Shown here: piece after piece, positions 16,261-25,023 of the stretch
Position numbering within the stretch: the stretch's first letter is position 1
How the letters are laid out: every line of letters begins with the position of its first letter
DNA from: Paracidovorax valerianellae
Lineage (GTDB): Bacteria > Pseudomonadota > Gammaproteobacteria > Burkholderiales > Burkholderiaceae_C
Length of the DNA: 64,000 bases
Assembly: GCF_900102625.1 (NCBI RefSeq)
Contig: NZ_FMZC01000019.1
Coordinates: 1 to 64,000 of the forward strand
Direction: 5' to 3'
Made by a program: the position numbers and the translations under genes
The notes under the pieces: model-generated
Database searches by the model: none
The model's input: the letters and a program-made list of their open reading frames with translations, nothing else
Told to the model about the DNA's origin: nothing

Positions 16261-17523
16261 TTACCCGCCCGGCAGCGCCTGCGCACAGGCGTGCGCGCTG
16301 GCCCAGGCCCACTGGAAGTTGTAGCCCCCCAGCCAGCCGGTCACATCGACCACCTCGCCGATGAAGTACAGCCCGGGCTGCGCCTTGGCCTCCATGGTCT
16401 GCTGCGACAGCGCGCGCGTGTCCACGCCGCCCAGCGTCACCTCGGCCTTTTTGTAGCCCTCGGTGCCCGTGGGCACCAGTTCCCAGCGCGACAGGCGTTC
16501 GGCGAGCCGCGCCAGCGCCTTGTCGGACGCCTCGTTGATGGGCCGCTGCCAGTCCGCGTCCTGCTGCACCCAGGTGTCGGCCAGGCGGCTGGGCACCAGT
16601 CCGGCCAGCTCGTTGGCGATGAGCTTGCGCGAGCGGGCCTTGCCCTGCGCGAGCAGGGCCGGCAGGTCGGTGCCCGGCGCGAGGTGGATGGACAGCGGCT
16701 GCCCTTCCTGCCAGTAGCTGGAGATTTGCAGCACGGCCGGTCCCGACAGGCCCCGGTGCGTGAACAGCAGGTCTTCCAGGAACGCCATGCGCGACTTCTT
16801 GGCGCCCGTGGCGATCTCCACCGGCAGCGCCAGCCCGGCAAGCTGCGCATAGGGCGCCCACGCGTCGCCGTCGAAGGTGAGCGGCACCAGGCCCGGCCGG
16901 CGCTCGATGAGCGCAATGCCGAACTGCTGGGCCAGCCGGTAGCCGAAGTCGGTCGCGCCGATCTTGGGGATCGACAGCCCGCCGGTGGCCACCACCACGC
17001 TGCGCGCCAGCACGGGGCCGCGATCGGTATCAATTTGATAGCAATGCGCCCTAGTGGAATCTGCGCTGGAGGCCGAAAACGCCAAATGTTTCACCCGGCA
17101 CGGCTGCCAGCGCTCCACGCCGCCTGCCGCGCATTCGGCCAGCAGCATCTGGATGATGTCCTCCGCCGAGCGGTCGGCGAAGAGCTGGCCCTTGTGCTTT
17201 TCGTGGTGGGCGATGCCGTGCTTGTCCATCAGCGCGATGAAGTCGGCCGGCGTGTAGCGCGACAGCGCCGAGCGGCAGAACTGCGGGTTCTGTCCCACGA
17301 AGTGCTTGTGCGGCGCGGCCGGGTCCAGGTCGCGGTTGGTGAAGTTGCAGCGCCCGCCGCCCGAGATGCGGATCTTCTCGGCCACCTTCTCGGCGTGGTC
17401 GATCAGCAGCACTTTCAGGCCCCGCTGGCCCGCCTGCGCGGCGCAGAACAGGCCGGCCGCGCCGGCACCGATGACGACCGCGTCGAAACGCTGCGCGCCG
17501 CCCGCCGTGTCCGTGGAGGCCAT
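16261..17523 (-). CDS. BaiN/HI0933-type NAD(P)/FAD-dependent flavoprotein
   Basis: A 420-residue flavoprotein of the HI0933/BaiN group. The FAD-binding GxGxxG is VVIGAGAAGLFCA near the N-terminus; further family blocks are EKIRISGGGRCNFTN, VVATGGLSIPKIGATDFGY and GLYFIGEVVDVTGWLGGYNFQWAWASA. It is cytosolic, with an unproven physiological substrate. The ATG at 17523 overlaps the stop of the upstream sterol-desaturase gene by one base. A repeat of the interspersed family (17028-17084) is inserted in frame, adding about 19 residues in a loop before the ATGG motif. Confidence 0.9.
   Translation of the reverse strand: MASTDTAGGAQRFDAVVIGAGAAGLFCAAQAGQRGLKVLLIDHAEKVAEKIRISGGGRCNFTNRDLDPAAPHKHFVGQNPQFCRSALSRYTPADFIALMDKHGIAHHEKHKGQLFADRSAEDIIQMLLAECAAGGVERWQPCRVKHLAFSASSADSTRAHCYQIDTDRGPVLARSVVVATGGLSIPKIGATDFGYRLAQQFGIALIERRPGLVPLTFDGDAWAPYAQLAGLALPVEIATGAKKSRMAFLEDLLFTHRGLSGPAVLQISSYWQEGQPLSIHLAPGTDLPALLAQGKARSRKLIANELAGLVPSRLADTWVQQDADWQRPINEASDKALARLAERLSRWELVPTGTEGYKKAEVTLGGVDTRALSQQTMEAKAQPGLYFIGEVVDVTGWLGGYNFQWAWASAHACAQALPGG
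17028..17084. repeat. interspersed repeat inserted in frame in the flavoprotein gene
   Basis: Read on the minus strand it gives cggcctccagcgcagat, then actagggcgca, then tgctatcaaattgata, matching intergenic copies at 52-113 and 28139-28201. It carries no stop in the gene's frame and encodes part of HLAFSASSADSTRAHCYQID. Confidence 0.75.
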
Positions 17524-18647
17524 CAGCCCTTCCACGTGAACGGAAACTTGAGCTGCTTCATGAACCCGTTGGGCACGTAGTCGCCCAGCACGCCGTAGTG
17601 CTCGGGCCAGAGCCTGGTGCTCTTGACCGCCGTGCCGAAGGCGTAGTCGATGAAGGCGAAGTGCGCCGCGTAGTTCTTGTCCAGCGCCTCCTGGTCCTGG
17701 CTGTGGTGCCAGTGGTGAAAATTGGGCGTGACGATCAGGTAGCGCAGCGGCCCCAGGCGCACGCTCACGTTGGCGTGGTTGAACACGGCCTGGAAGCCCA
17801 CGATCACGATGTACGCGTCGATCACTTCCTTCGAAAAGCCCAGCACGTAGATCGGCGCCAGCACCAGCGTGCGGGTGATCAGCAGCTCCAGGATGTGCTG
17901 GCGCGAGCCGGCCATCCAGTCCATGCTTTTGACGCTGTGGTGCACGGCGTGCAGGCGCCACAGCGTGGGCACCTCGTGGTAGGCGCGGTGCGTCCAGTAC
18001 TGCACCAGGTCGGCCACCAGGACGATCAGGAACAGCGCGATCCAGAAGTTCAGGCCCTGCACCCAGCCGCGGATGCCGTCGTTGGCGGCCCAGCCGAAGA
18101 ACTTGTGCACCAGCAGGTTGGTGGCCAGCAGCACGAAGCCCACCACCATGTGGTTCACGATGAAGTGATGGAAGTCGGTCTGCCACTCGGCGCGGAAAAT
18201 CGGCTGGGTGCGGCGCAGGGCGAACAGCTTTTCGATGAAGATGAAGATCAGCGCGCTGCCCAGCAGGTCGAGGATGAACCAGTCCAGGCCGATGTACGGC
18301 GTGTTGTCCGCGAAGTCGTGCACCGGCACCTTGTGCCCGCCCAGCAGCGCGGTGGACACCACCAGCAAAAAGGCCGCCGCCGACAGCCAGCGCGAGCGGT
18401 TGAACAGCATGTTGACCAGCGAGATGCCGCCCGCCGCCACCAGCGCGGCCAGCATGATCATGCGGATCACGTCCACGTTGTAGCTCTTGCGCAGCTCCGG
18501 CGTGGTGAGGTACTGCGGGAAGTGGAAGGCCAGCACGCCCAGCATGCACAGGATGGCCAGCGACAGGGCGATGACGCCCGAGACCAAGCCGCGGCCGGTG
18601 CGAAGTTCGCCATGGCTGGCGGTGAGTTCATTGAGTTTGTCGAGCAT
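17523..18647 (-). CDS. sterol desaturase / fatty acid hydroxylase family membrane protein
   Basis: A 374-residue integral membrane di-iron protein. Several transmembrane helices occur in the first 190 residues. The histidine boxes are visible as HRAYHEVP, LHAVHHS and FHHWHHSQDQ, the pattern of the fatty-acid-hydroxylase superfamily. It is expected to hydroxylate or desaturate a lipid at the inner membrane. The start at 18647 has GGAG eight bases upstream. It overlaps the flavoprotein gene by one base, so the two are co-transcribed; the flavoprotein could supply electrons, though this is only inference. Confidence 0.88.
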   Translation of the reverse strand: MLDKLNELTASHGELRTGRGLVSGVIALSLAILCMLGVLAFHFPQYLTTPELRKSYNVDVIRMIMLAALVAAGGISLVNMLFNRSRWLSAAAFLLVVSTALLGGHKVPVHDFADNTPYIGLDWFILDLLGSALIFIFIEKLFALRRTQPIFRAEWQTDFHHFIVNHMVVGFVLLATNLLVHKFFGWAANDGIRGWVQGLNFWIALFLIVLVADLVQYWTHRAYHEVPTLWRLHAVHHSVKSMDWMAGSRQHILELLITRTLVLAPIYVLGFSKEVIDAYIVIVGFQAVFNHANVSVRLGPLRYLIVTPNFHHWHHSQDQEALDKNYAAHFAFIDYAFGTAVKSTRLWPEHYGVLGDYVPNGFMKQLKFPFTWKG

Positions 18648-18760
18648 TTTTTCTCCGGGCGAGAACGCCGGGCGCGAGTGTAGCGAAGCCGCATCACCGC
18701 CCTGTAACCGCCCACGCAAGCCGCGTGCCGCGGCGCCGTGCGCTCCTAGAATCGCGGCCC

Positions 18761-19291
18761 ATGACCATCAACCTCCCGGCCAACCAGCTCAGCATGACCG
18801 TGCTGATGTCCCCCGACATGGCCAACTTCTCGGGCAATGTGCACGGCGGCGCGGTGCTGCGGTTGCTGGACCAGGTGGCCTATGCCTGCGCCACGCGCTA
18901 CTCGGGCTGCTACGCCGTCACGCTCAGCGTGGACCAGGTCACCTTCCTGCAGCCCATTCACGTGGGCGAACTCGTCACCTTCCTGGCTTGCGTGAACTAC
19001 ACCGGCACGTCGTCGATGGAAGTGGGCATCAAGGTGGTGGCCGAGAACATTCGCACCCAGGTGGTGCGCCACGTGAACAGCTGCTTTTTCACCATGGTGG
19101 CCGTGGACGAAGACCGCAAGCCCGTCGCCGTGCCGCCCCTGTCGCCTTCCACTGCCGACGAACGCCGCCGCTGGGAAGCCGCGCTGCTGCGCAAGGCCCT
19201 GCGCAAGGAGCAGGCCGAACGCTTCGAGCAGGTGCGGCTGGCGGCAGCCGGGCCGGCTGCCGGTGCCGCTGCAGTCGCCGCAGCGCTCTGA
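18761..19291 (+). CDS. acyl-CoA thioesterase (hotdog, YciA/BFIT-like)
   Basis: A 176-residue cytosolic hotdog thioesterase. Diagnostic blocks: SMTVLMSPDMANFSGNVHGGAVL with the catalytic-region N-V-H-G-G, LDQVAYACA, and VDQVTFLQPIHVGELVTF. It hydrolyses acyl-CoA to free acid and CoA. After about residue 150 there is an Ala-rich tail beyond the fold. It is divergent from the sterol desaturase gene. Confidence 0.9.
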   Translation: MTINLPANQLSMTVLMSPDMANFSGNVHGGAVLRLLDQVAYACATRYSGCYAVTLSVDQVTFLQPIHVGELVTFLACVNYTGTSSMEVGIKVVAENIRTQVVRHVNSCFFTMVAVDEDRKPVAVPPLSPSTADERRRWEAALLRKALRKEQAERFEQVRLAAAGPAAGAAAVAAAL

Positions 19292-19511
19292 CCGCCACCG
19301 TGCTGGCGCATGCCGGGCTGGCAGCCGGCGTGCGCCACCCCGCCGTGGAAGGCGAAGCACGCGCAGGTCCGTTGAAGGTTTTTGAATTCCGATCAGCGAA
19401 GCATCGCTTCGTCCTGCGGGCATGAGGATGGGCAGTTTCTTCCCGACCTTTTAGTGAGCGGGATGGGAACGCTGCCAGTTGCGACCGGCTGCCTTGGTCG
19501 CCTTTGTTTGT
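19292..19511. other. intergenic gap between convergent genes
   Basis: A GCGAAGC / GCTTCG dyad near 19396-19413 is the only structure seen; it lacks a T tract. No gene is supported here. Confidence 0.4.
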
Positions 19512-20354
19512 TTATGCGCCCGCAGCCTGGCGGTTGGCCGAAGGCAGGGCCGTTGCACCGCTGCCCGTGCCGATCCCTGTCCCTGCCGCTGCGGCCACGC
19601 CGCTCACCACGTCCCCCACCACGATCACCGACGGGCTCGCCAGTTGCTCGCGCTCGATGGTCGCGTGCAACTCGCCCAGCGTGGTGACGGCGTGCCGCTG
19701 CTGCGGCAGGCTCACGTGCTGGATGACGACCACGGGCGTGCTGGCGGGCAGGCCGGTGAGCAGTTCTTCCTGGATGTGCGCGGCGCTGCTCACGCCCATG
19801 TAGATGACCAGCGTGAGGCGTGCGGCGCGCGCCGTGGCGGCGAGCTGGCGCCAGTCGGTGCCGCTGTCGCCGGGTTTGGCGTGGCCGGTGACGAACACCA
19901 CGCCGTGCGCGTGCTCGCGGTGGGTGAGGGGGGTGCCCAGCAGCGTCATGCCGGCCAGGCCCGCGGTGATGCCGTTGACCACCTGCACCTCGATGCCGGC
20001 CGCGCGCAGGTGCTCGACCTCTTCGCCGCCGCGCCCGAAGATGAACGGGTCGCCGCCCTTCAGGCGCACCACGTTCTCGCCCTCGTTCACCGCCATCACC
20101 ATCAGCTTTTCGATGAAGGCCTGGGGCGTGCTCTTGCACCCGCCGCGCTTGCCCACGTGCACGATGCGCGCGCCGGGCGGGGCCATGGCCACGATCTCGT
20201 CGCTGACCAGGTCGTCCACCAGCAGCACGGTGGCGGCCTGGATGGCTTTCAGCGCCTTGATGGTGAGCAGCTCCGGGTCGCCCGGGCCGGCGCCGACCAG
20301 CGTGCAGCGGCCCGGCGGCATGCCTTCGAACGCGGGGGTGGATGGGTGATTCAT
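19512..20354 (-). CDS. cobA: uroporphyrinogen-III C-methyltransferase
   Basis: A 280-residue SUMT, which methylates uroporphyrinogen III twice with S-adenosylmethionine to precorrin-2 on the way to siroheme, the cofactor of NirB. Motifs: LVGAGPGDPELLTIKA, VRLKGGDPFIFGRGGEE, VVNGITAGLAGMTLLGTPLTHR. It lacks the CysG oxidase/chelatase half, so those steps must be encoded elsewhere. The C-terminus has a Gly/Thr-rich tail. It is the last gene of the nitrate/nitrite operon and its ATG overlaps the ybiB stop (ATGA). Confidence 0.94.
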   Translation of the reverse strand: MNHPSTPAFEGMPPGRCTLVGAGPGDPELLTIKALKAIQAATVLLVDDLVSDEIVAMAPPGARIVHVGKRGGCKSTPQAFIEKLMVMAVNEGENVVRLKGGDPFIFGRGGEEVEHLRAAGIEVQVVNGITAGLAGMTLLGTPLTHREHAHGVVFVTGHAKPGDSGTDWRQLAATARAARLTLVIYMGVSSAAHIQEELLTGLPASTPVVVIQHVSLPQQRHAVTTLGELHATIEREQLASPSVIVVGDVVSGVAAAAGTGIGTGSGATALPSANRQAAGA

Positions 20355-21274
20355 GGGGTTGTCTCCAAAGGGATCTGGCCGGCCAGACGCAAGATGTGTT
20401 CCACCTGGCGGGACAGCGGCGCGGGCACCGGCAGCGTGCCATCGAGCACCTGCCGGGTGTAGCGCGCGGTGGTGTCCACGTCGATCTCGTGCGGCAGGCC
20501 GGGCACTTCGCTGGCGGTGCCGGGCTGCTGCTCTTCCCACACATGGTGCGCGCCGGCCACGAAGGCGTCGTAACGGGGCGTGCGGCGCGGATCGGCAGCC
20601 ACTTCGCCCTCCAGCCCGCGCGAGAGCAGGGCGTTCATGCCCAGCGTGCCGAAGGTGGCGTGCAGCATTTCCTGGTACTCGGGGTGGGTGTAGGCCGTGA
20701 CCACCATGGCCGGGCCGGCGCAGGGGTTCATCAGCTTGACGACGCTGTGCCCGGGGTTGCGCAGGCCGACCACTTCGCGCGCGGCCAGCAGGCGGGCCAG
20801 GCCGGGGTGCAGCACTTCGGTAGGGATGTGCGCCACGCTGCCGTTTGCTATCTTTTCAGGAGCTGCCAGCGCAGGAACCCCTAGGGCGGTGAGCACATCG
20901 GAGGCCAAGATCCGCCGCGCTTCGGTGCGCATGCCGTGCAGCAGCACGGGCAAACCTTCGCGTGCCAGCAGCAGCGCCAGCAGGGGCGTGAGCACGGGCA
21001 GCTTGCGCGCGCCGTTGTAGCTGGGCAGCACGACCACGGGGCGGTCGCTGGCGGGCAGGCGGGCCAGCCGCGCGTGGGTGGCGTCGAGAAAGCCGCACAT
21101 CTCTTCGGCGGTTTCGCCCTTGATGCGCATGGCGATGCAGAAGGCGCCGATCTCCAGGTCGGTCACCTGGCCGTCCAGGACCTGGCCGAACAGGTCGGTG
21201 GCCTGCTCGCGGCCGATGGCGCGGGCACCGCGTGCGCCGCGGCCGAGGTCCTTGAGGTATTGGCTGATGCCCAT
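20351..21274 (-). CDS. ybiB: YbiB, TrpD2-type nucleic-acid-binding protein
   Basis: A 307-residue protein with the anthranilate phosphoribosyltransferase-like fold of the TrpD2/YbiB family. In E. coli YbiB binds nucleic acid without sequence specificity and is not a Trp enzyme. Blocks: ATDLFGQVLDGQVTDLEIGAFCIAMRIKGE, LPSYNGARKLPVLTPLLALLLA, NPCAGPAMVVTAYTHPEY. It sits between nasA (62 bases) and cobA (4-base overlap). A short repeat-like segment at 20847-20888 lies in frame and encodes KIANGSVAH-type residues. Its role in nitrate metabolism is unclear. Confidence 0.88.
   Translation of the reverse strand: MGISQYLKDLGRGARGARAIGREQATDLFGQVLDGQVTDLEIGAFCIAMRIKGETAEEMCGFLDATHARLARLPASDRPVVVLPSYNGARKLPVLTPLLALLLAREGLPVLLHGMRTEARRILASDVLTALGVPALAAPEKIANGSVAHIPTEVLHPGLARLLAAREVVGLRNPGHSVVKLMNPCAGPAMVVTAYTHPEYQEMLHATFGTLGMNALLSRGLEGEVAADPRRTPRYDAFVAGAHHVWEEQQPGTASEVPGLPHEIDVDTTARYTRQVLDGTLPVPAPLSRQVEHILRLAGQIPLETTP
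20847..20888. repeat. interspersed-repeat-like segment in frame in ybiB
   Basis: The plus strand reads tgctatcttttcaggagctg, then ccagcgcag, then ctagggcg. The tgctat / ccagcgc / tagggc order matches the interspersed repeat family in this window. It interrupts the loop after DVLTALGVPALAAP. Confidence 0.5.
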
Positions 21275-21336
21275 GGCGTGGGGTATTTGGCTTGGCGAAG
21301 GGGAGCGAATTCTCCCGCACTTCTGCCTACTTCTGG

Positions 21337-24276
21337 TTATATGGGGACGGCAGCGGGCAGCGCCTGCGGAACGGCCGGGGCCAGCGGCCCGGTGGCGCGC
21401 ACCATGCGCTTGAGTTCGGGCACGCACGAGCCGCATTGCGTGCCGCAGCGCAGCGCCCCTTGCAGTTGCGCCAGCCGGTCGGCATCGGTGCCGTGGCACT
21501 GCTGCAGTTGCGCAGTGATGGCGGCATCGGTCACGTTCAGGCAGGTGCACACGGGCTTGCCGCGCGATTGCACGGCCTGCGCGCCGGAGGGCGCCTGGGC
21601 GCCGGGCACGAGCAGCAGCCGGCCATAGCCTTGAGCGGGCAGTTCCTCCTGCAGCAGCGTCTTGAGCCAGCCTTCGGCCCGCGTGTCGCCGGCCAGCACC
21701 ATGCCGGCCAGCCGCGTGTCGCCGCCCTGGCGCTCCAGCCGCAGCGCGCGGCGCTGGCCTTTGCGGCGGTCGGCGTAGCGCAGGGTTTCGGCGGTGTCGA
21801 GGCCCAGCAGCGCCTCGATGCGTTCGATCAGCGTGTCGGGCGCGGTCTCGTGGCCGGCGGCGCGCAGCAGCACGCCGTGGCGCTCGCGCTCGGGGCTGGC
21901 CAGCGGCGCGTTGTTGCTGAAGGGCACGCAACTGGCGAAGGGCAGGGTGGGCAGCAGCGCGGCGAGGGCTTCGCGCACGGCCAGGGCCTTGTCGGCCGGC
22001 AGCCAGGCCATGGCGAGCAGGCGCCAGGGCAGTTCGGCCTTCAGGATTTTGACGGCCGTGTGCTTCAGCTCGGGCTGTTTCGAGGTGGGGCAGAACGCCG
22101 GCGTGGTGAGCGCGTTCACGCCCGCCAGCGGCGTGCCGGTGGAGGACTGCCCGCTCAGGTATTCGCTGCCCCAGTGCATGGCGATGAAGGCTTGCGACAG
22201 GCCCACGTCGGTGCTGCCCTGCACCGGCACCACGATGGCGCCGCGCGGGCTGGTGACGTGCACCAGGTCGCCATCGGCCAACTGCCGGCGCGCCATGTCC
22301 TGCGGGTGCATCTGCACGCTGGGCTCGGCCACGTGGCCGAACAGGCGGCCCAGCGTGCCGGTGCGGCTCATGCCGTGCCACTGGTCGCGCAGGCGGCCGG
22401 TGGTCAGGCTGAACGGGTAGCGCGCCTGCCGCGGCTCGGCGACGGGCTGCCAGGCATTGGCGGCGAAGCGTGCACGGCCGTCGGCGGTGGGGAACACGCC
22501 GTCTTCGTACAGGCGGGCTTTGCCGAGCGGGCGGGGCGGTGCCGAAGGATCGGCATCGGCGCTGGTGGCGTCGGCCGGGCAGGGCCACTGTTGCGGCCCT
22601 TGCGCATCGAGCAGCGCCCATGACAGGCCGGTGATGTCCAGGTCGCGCCCGCGCGTCGTTTCGCGGTGCTCGTTCCACACGGCTTCGGCGCCGCGCTCGG
22701 CCTCAAGGGCTTCGGTGGCATACGGAAAAAGCGTGGGCGCGCCCGGCCGCAGCCGCGTCTCCAGCCGCTGGGCGAACTGCACGGCGATGGCCCAGTCGTG
22801 GCGCGTGTCGCCGGGCGCGGGCATGGCGGGGCGCACGCGCGAGATGCGGCGTTCGCTGTTGGTGACCGTGCCGGTCTTCTCGCCCCAGGTGGTGGCGGGC
22901 AGCAGCAGGTCGGCGTACTGCGCGGTGGCCGTGGTGGCGAAGGCTTCCTGCAGCACCACGAACTCGGCGCGCTCCAGCGCGCGGCGCACGGTGGCCTGGT
23001 CGGGCAGGCTCTGCGCCGGGTTGGTGCAGGCGATCCACAGCGCGCGGATCTCGCCGTCGGCCGCGGCCTGGAACATCTCCACCGCCGTCTTGCCGGGCGC
23101 ACTCGGCACCTCGGGCACGCCCCACAGCGCGGCCACTTCGGCGCGGTGCTCGGGGTTGGCCAGGTCGCGGTGGGCCGACAGCAGATTGGCCAGGCCGCCC
23201 ACTTCGCGCCCGCCCATGGCGTTGGGCTGCCCGGTGAGCGAGAACGGTCCCGCGCCCGGTTGGCCGATCTGCCCCGTGGCCAGGTGCAGGTTGATGAGCG
23301 CGGCGTTCTTGGCCGTGCCGCTGGTGCTCTGGTTCAGGCCCTGGCAATAGAGGCTCAGCGTGGGCTGGCGCGCGGCCACGGCGCCATTGCCATTGCCACT
23401 GTTCCCCACGCCGGCGAACCAGCGCGCGGCGGTGGCGAGGTCCGCCTCGGTGATGCCGCACACCTCCGCCACGCGGGCGGGCGTGCAGTCGCGCACCAGG
23501 CTTTTGAGTGCGTCGAACCCCGTGGTGTGCGCGGCGATGTAGGCGCTGTCCACCCAGCCCTCCCACAGCATGAGGTGCAGCATGCCGTGGAACAGCATGA
23601 CGTCGCTGCCCGGCTGGATCGGCAGGAACAGGTCGGCCAGCCCGGCGGTCTCGGTGCGGCGCGGGTCGGCCACGATGATCTTCATGCCCGGATTGGCGGC
23701 CTTGGCGTCTTCGATGCGGCGAAACAGGATGGGGTGCGCCCACGCGGTGTTGCTGCCCACGATGAACAGGCACTGCGCGTGCTGCACGTCGTCGTAGCAG
23801 GTGGGCGGCGCATCGGCCCCCAGCGTGGCCTTGTAGCCCGCCACGGCGCTGCTCATGCACAGGCGGGAGTTGGTGTCGATGTTGTTGGTGCCGACGAGGC
23901 CCTTGGCGAGCTTGTTGAAGACGTAGTAGTCCTCGGTGAGGAGCTGGCCGGAGACGTAGAAGCCGACGGCGTCGGGGCCGTGGCGGGCGATGGTGTCGGC
24001 GAATTTTTGCGCGGCGATGTCGAGGGCCGTGTCCCAGCCGATGGGGTGCGGTGACTGGCCGCGCTGGGCGCGGTGCTGGGGGGTGAGGAGCCGGGTCTGC
24101 AGGGTGACGGGGCTGGTGGCGGTGAGGTGGAGGGTGGAGCCTTTGGTGCAGAGGCGGCCGAAGTTGGCGGGGTGGGTGGGGTCGCCTTTGACGTGGGTGA
24201 TCTGCGCGCCGGTGGATTCGATGATCACGCCGCAGCCTACGCCGCAGTAGGGGCAGGTGGATTTTGTTTGGGTCAT
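21337..24276 (-). CDS. nasA: assimilatory nitrate reductase, large catalytic subunit
   Basis: A 979-residue molybdopterin oxidoreductase that reduces nitrate to nitrite in the cytosol. The N-terminal [4Fe-4S] motif is Cys8, Cys11, Cys15 and Cys43 (CPYCGVGC ... RLCTKG). The bis-MGD domains follow (FIVGSNTAWAHPILFRRIEDAK; VVLQEAFATTATAQYADLLLPATTW). The C-terminus carries a BFD-like [2Fe-2S] domain (VCTCLNVTD ... CGTQCGSCVPELKR), so it may take electrons internally as in bacterial NasA enzymes without a separate reductase subunit. It is downstream of nirBD but separated by a 620-base palindrome. Confidence 0.96.
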   Translation of the reverse strand: MTQTKSTCPYCGVGCGVIIESTGAQITHVKGDPTHPANFGRLCTKGSTLHLTATSPVTLQTRLLTPQHRAQRGQSPHPIGWDTALDIAAQKFADTIARHGPDAVGFYVSGQLLTEDYYVFNKLAKGLVGTNNIDTNSRLCMSSAVAGYKATLGADAPPTCYDDVQHAQCLFIVGSNTAWAHPILFRRIEDAKAANPGMKIIVADPRRTETAGLADLFLPIQPGSDVMLFHGMLHLMLWEGWVDSAYIAAHTTGFDALKSLVRDCTPARVAEVCGITEADLATAARWFAGVGNSGNGNGAVAARQPTLSLYCQGLNQSTSGTAKNAALINLHLATGQIGQPGAGPFSLTGQPNAMGGREVGGLANLLSAHRDLANPEHRAEVAALWGVPEVPSAPGKTAVEMFQAAADGEIRALWIACTNPAQSLPDQATVRRALERAEFVVLQEAFATTATAQYADLLLPATTWGEKTGTVTNSERRISRVRPAMPAPGDTRHDWAIAVQFAQRLETRLRPGAPTLFPYATEALEAERGAEAVWNEHRETTRGRDLDITGLSWALLDAQGPQQWPCPADATSADADPSAPPRPLGKARLYEDGVFPTADGRARFAANAWQPVAEPRQARYPFSLTTGRLRDQWHGMSRTGTLGRLFGHVAEPSVQMHPQDMARRQLADGDLVHVTSPRGAIVVPVQGSTDVGLSQAFIAMHWGSEYLSGQSSTGTPLAGVNALTTPAFCPTSKQPELKHTAVKILKAELPWRLLAMAWLPADKALAVREALAALLPTLPFASCVPFSNNAPLASPERERHGVLLRAAGHETAPDTLIERIEALLGLDTAETLRYADRRKGQRRALRLERQGGDTRLAGMVLAGDTRAEGWLKTLLQEELPAQGYGRLLLVPGAQAPSGAQAVQSRGKPVCTCLNVTDAAITAQLQQCHGTDADRLAQLQGALRCGTQCGSCVPELKRMVRATGPLAPAVPQALPAAVPI

Positions 24277-24363
24277 GGCGTGATTTTTGGTTAACTTGCG
24301 GTTGCTTTGCTTAGTGGTTTGCTGGGCTGGTGCTGATTTTTGTTGATTGCTGATTGGTTACGT

Positions 24364-24985
24364 TCCGGGGCCGGGTCTCGGCCCGGCGGCCGAGGTACTT
24401 TTCTTTGCTTCGCCAAAGAAACGTACCCAAAAGAAAGGCGACCCTACTGTCCGTGTCCCCTGCGCTGCGCTCCGGGGCAACCTGCGGTGCTCGCGGCTGG
24501 CGGGGTCCGCGCAAACTCGCTTCACTGCGTTGCGCTCAGACAGCGCGCGGCCCTTTTTCCGCCAGCCGCTGCGCTCCTCGGCACGGCCAGAAGGGAACCC
24601 GGCAGTCAGACATCCCACACGGGCCATTGCTTCGCTCGGCCCTCGGTGCGCGAGCGCTTTGCGCCGCGCACTTTTGGCCGAGCGCAGCGATGGCCCGGAT
24701 GGTTGGGTTGGGGGCCCTTCTGGGTGCGCCGAGGAGCGCAGGGTGCGGGGTGGGCAGGTGTGCCGCAGGACACACCTGCTTCGTGAACTGACTCGCCGTG
24801 GTTGTCCGAGCGCAGCGCGCAGCGCGAAGCGAGTTCCACGGCGCACCCCGCACCCGAGCACCGCAGGTTGCCCGAAGCGCAGCGCAGGGACGCACCCAGC
24901 AGGGTCGCCTTTTCTTTGCTTACTTTCTTTTGGCGAAGCAAAAGAAAGTGAGTGCGCCGCCGGGCGCATACCCCGGCCCCGGGAA
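24364..24985. repeat. ~620-bp imperfect giant palindrome between nirD and nasA
   Basis: The left end (ccggggccgggtctcggccc, then ttttctttgcttcgcc, aaagaaaggcgaccct) is mirrored at the right end (aaagaaa / ggcgaagc / ccccggcccc). Mirrored blocks continue inward: cctgcgctgcgct plus caacctgcggtgctcg; ctgcgctcctcggc plus cagaaggg; and gggccat plus gctgcgctc near the centre at about 24670. The palindromy makes both strands look open over long stretches, but no gene is supported. I recall similar TTTCTTTGCTTCGCC-type elements scattered in Comamonadaceae genomes. A transcript from nirB would have to pass through it to reach nasA. Confidence 0.85.
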
Positions 24986-25023
24986 AACAAGCCGCAGCCA
25001 GCGCAAAAACAGAACACAGCCAA

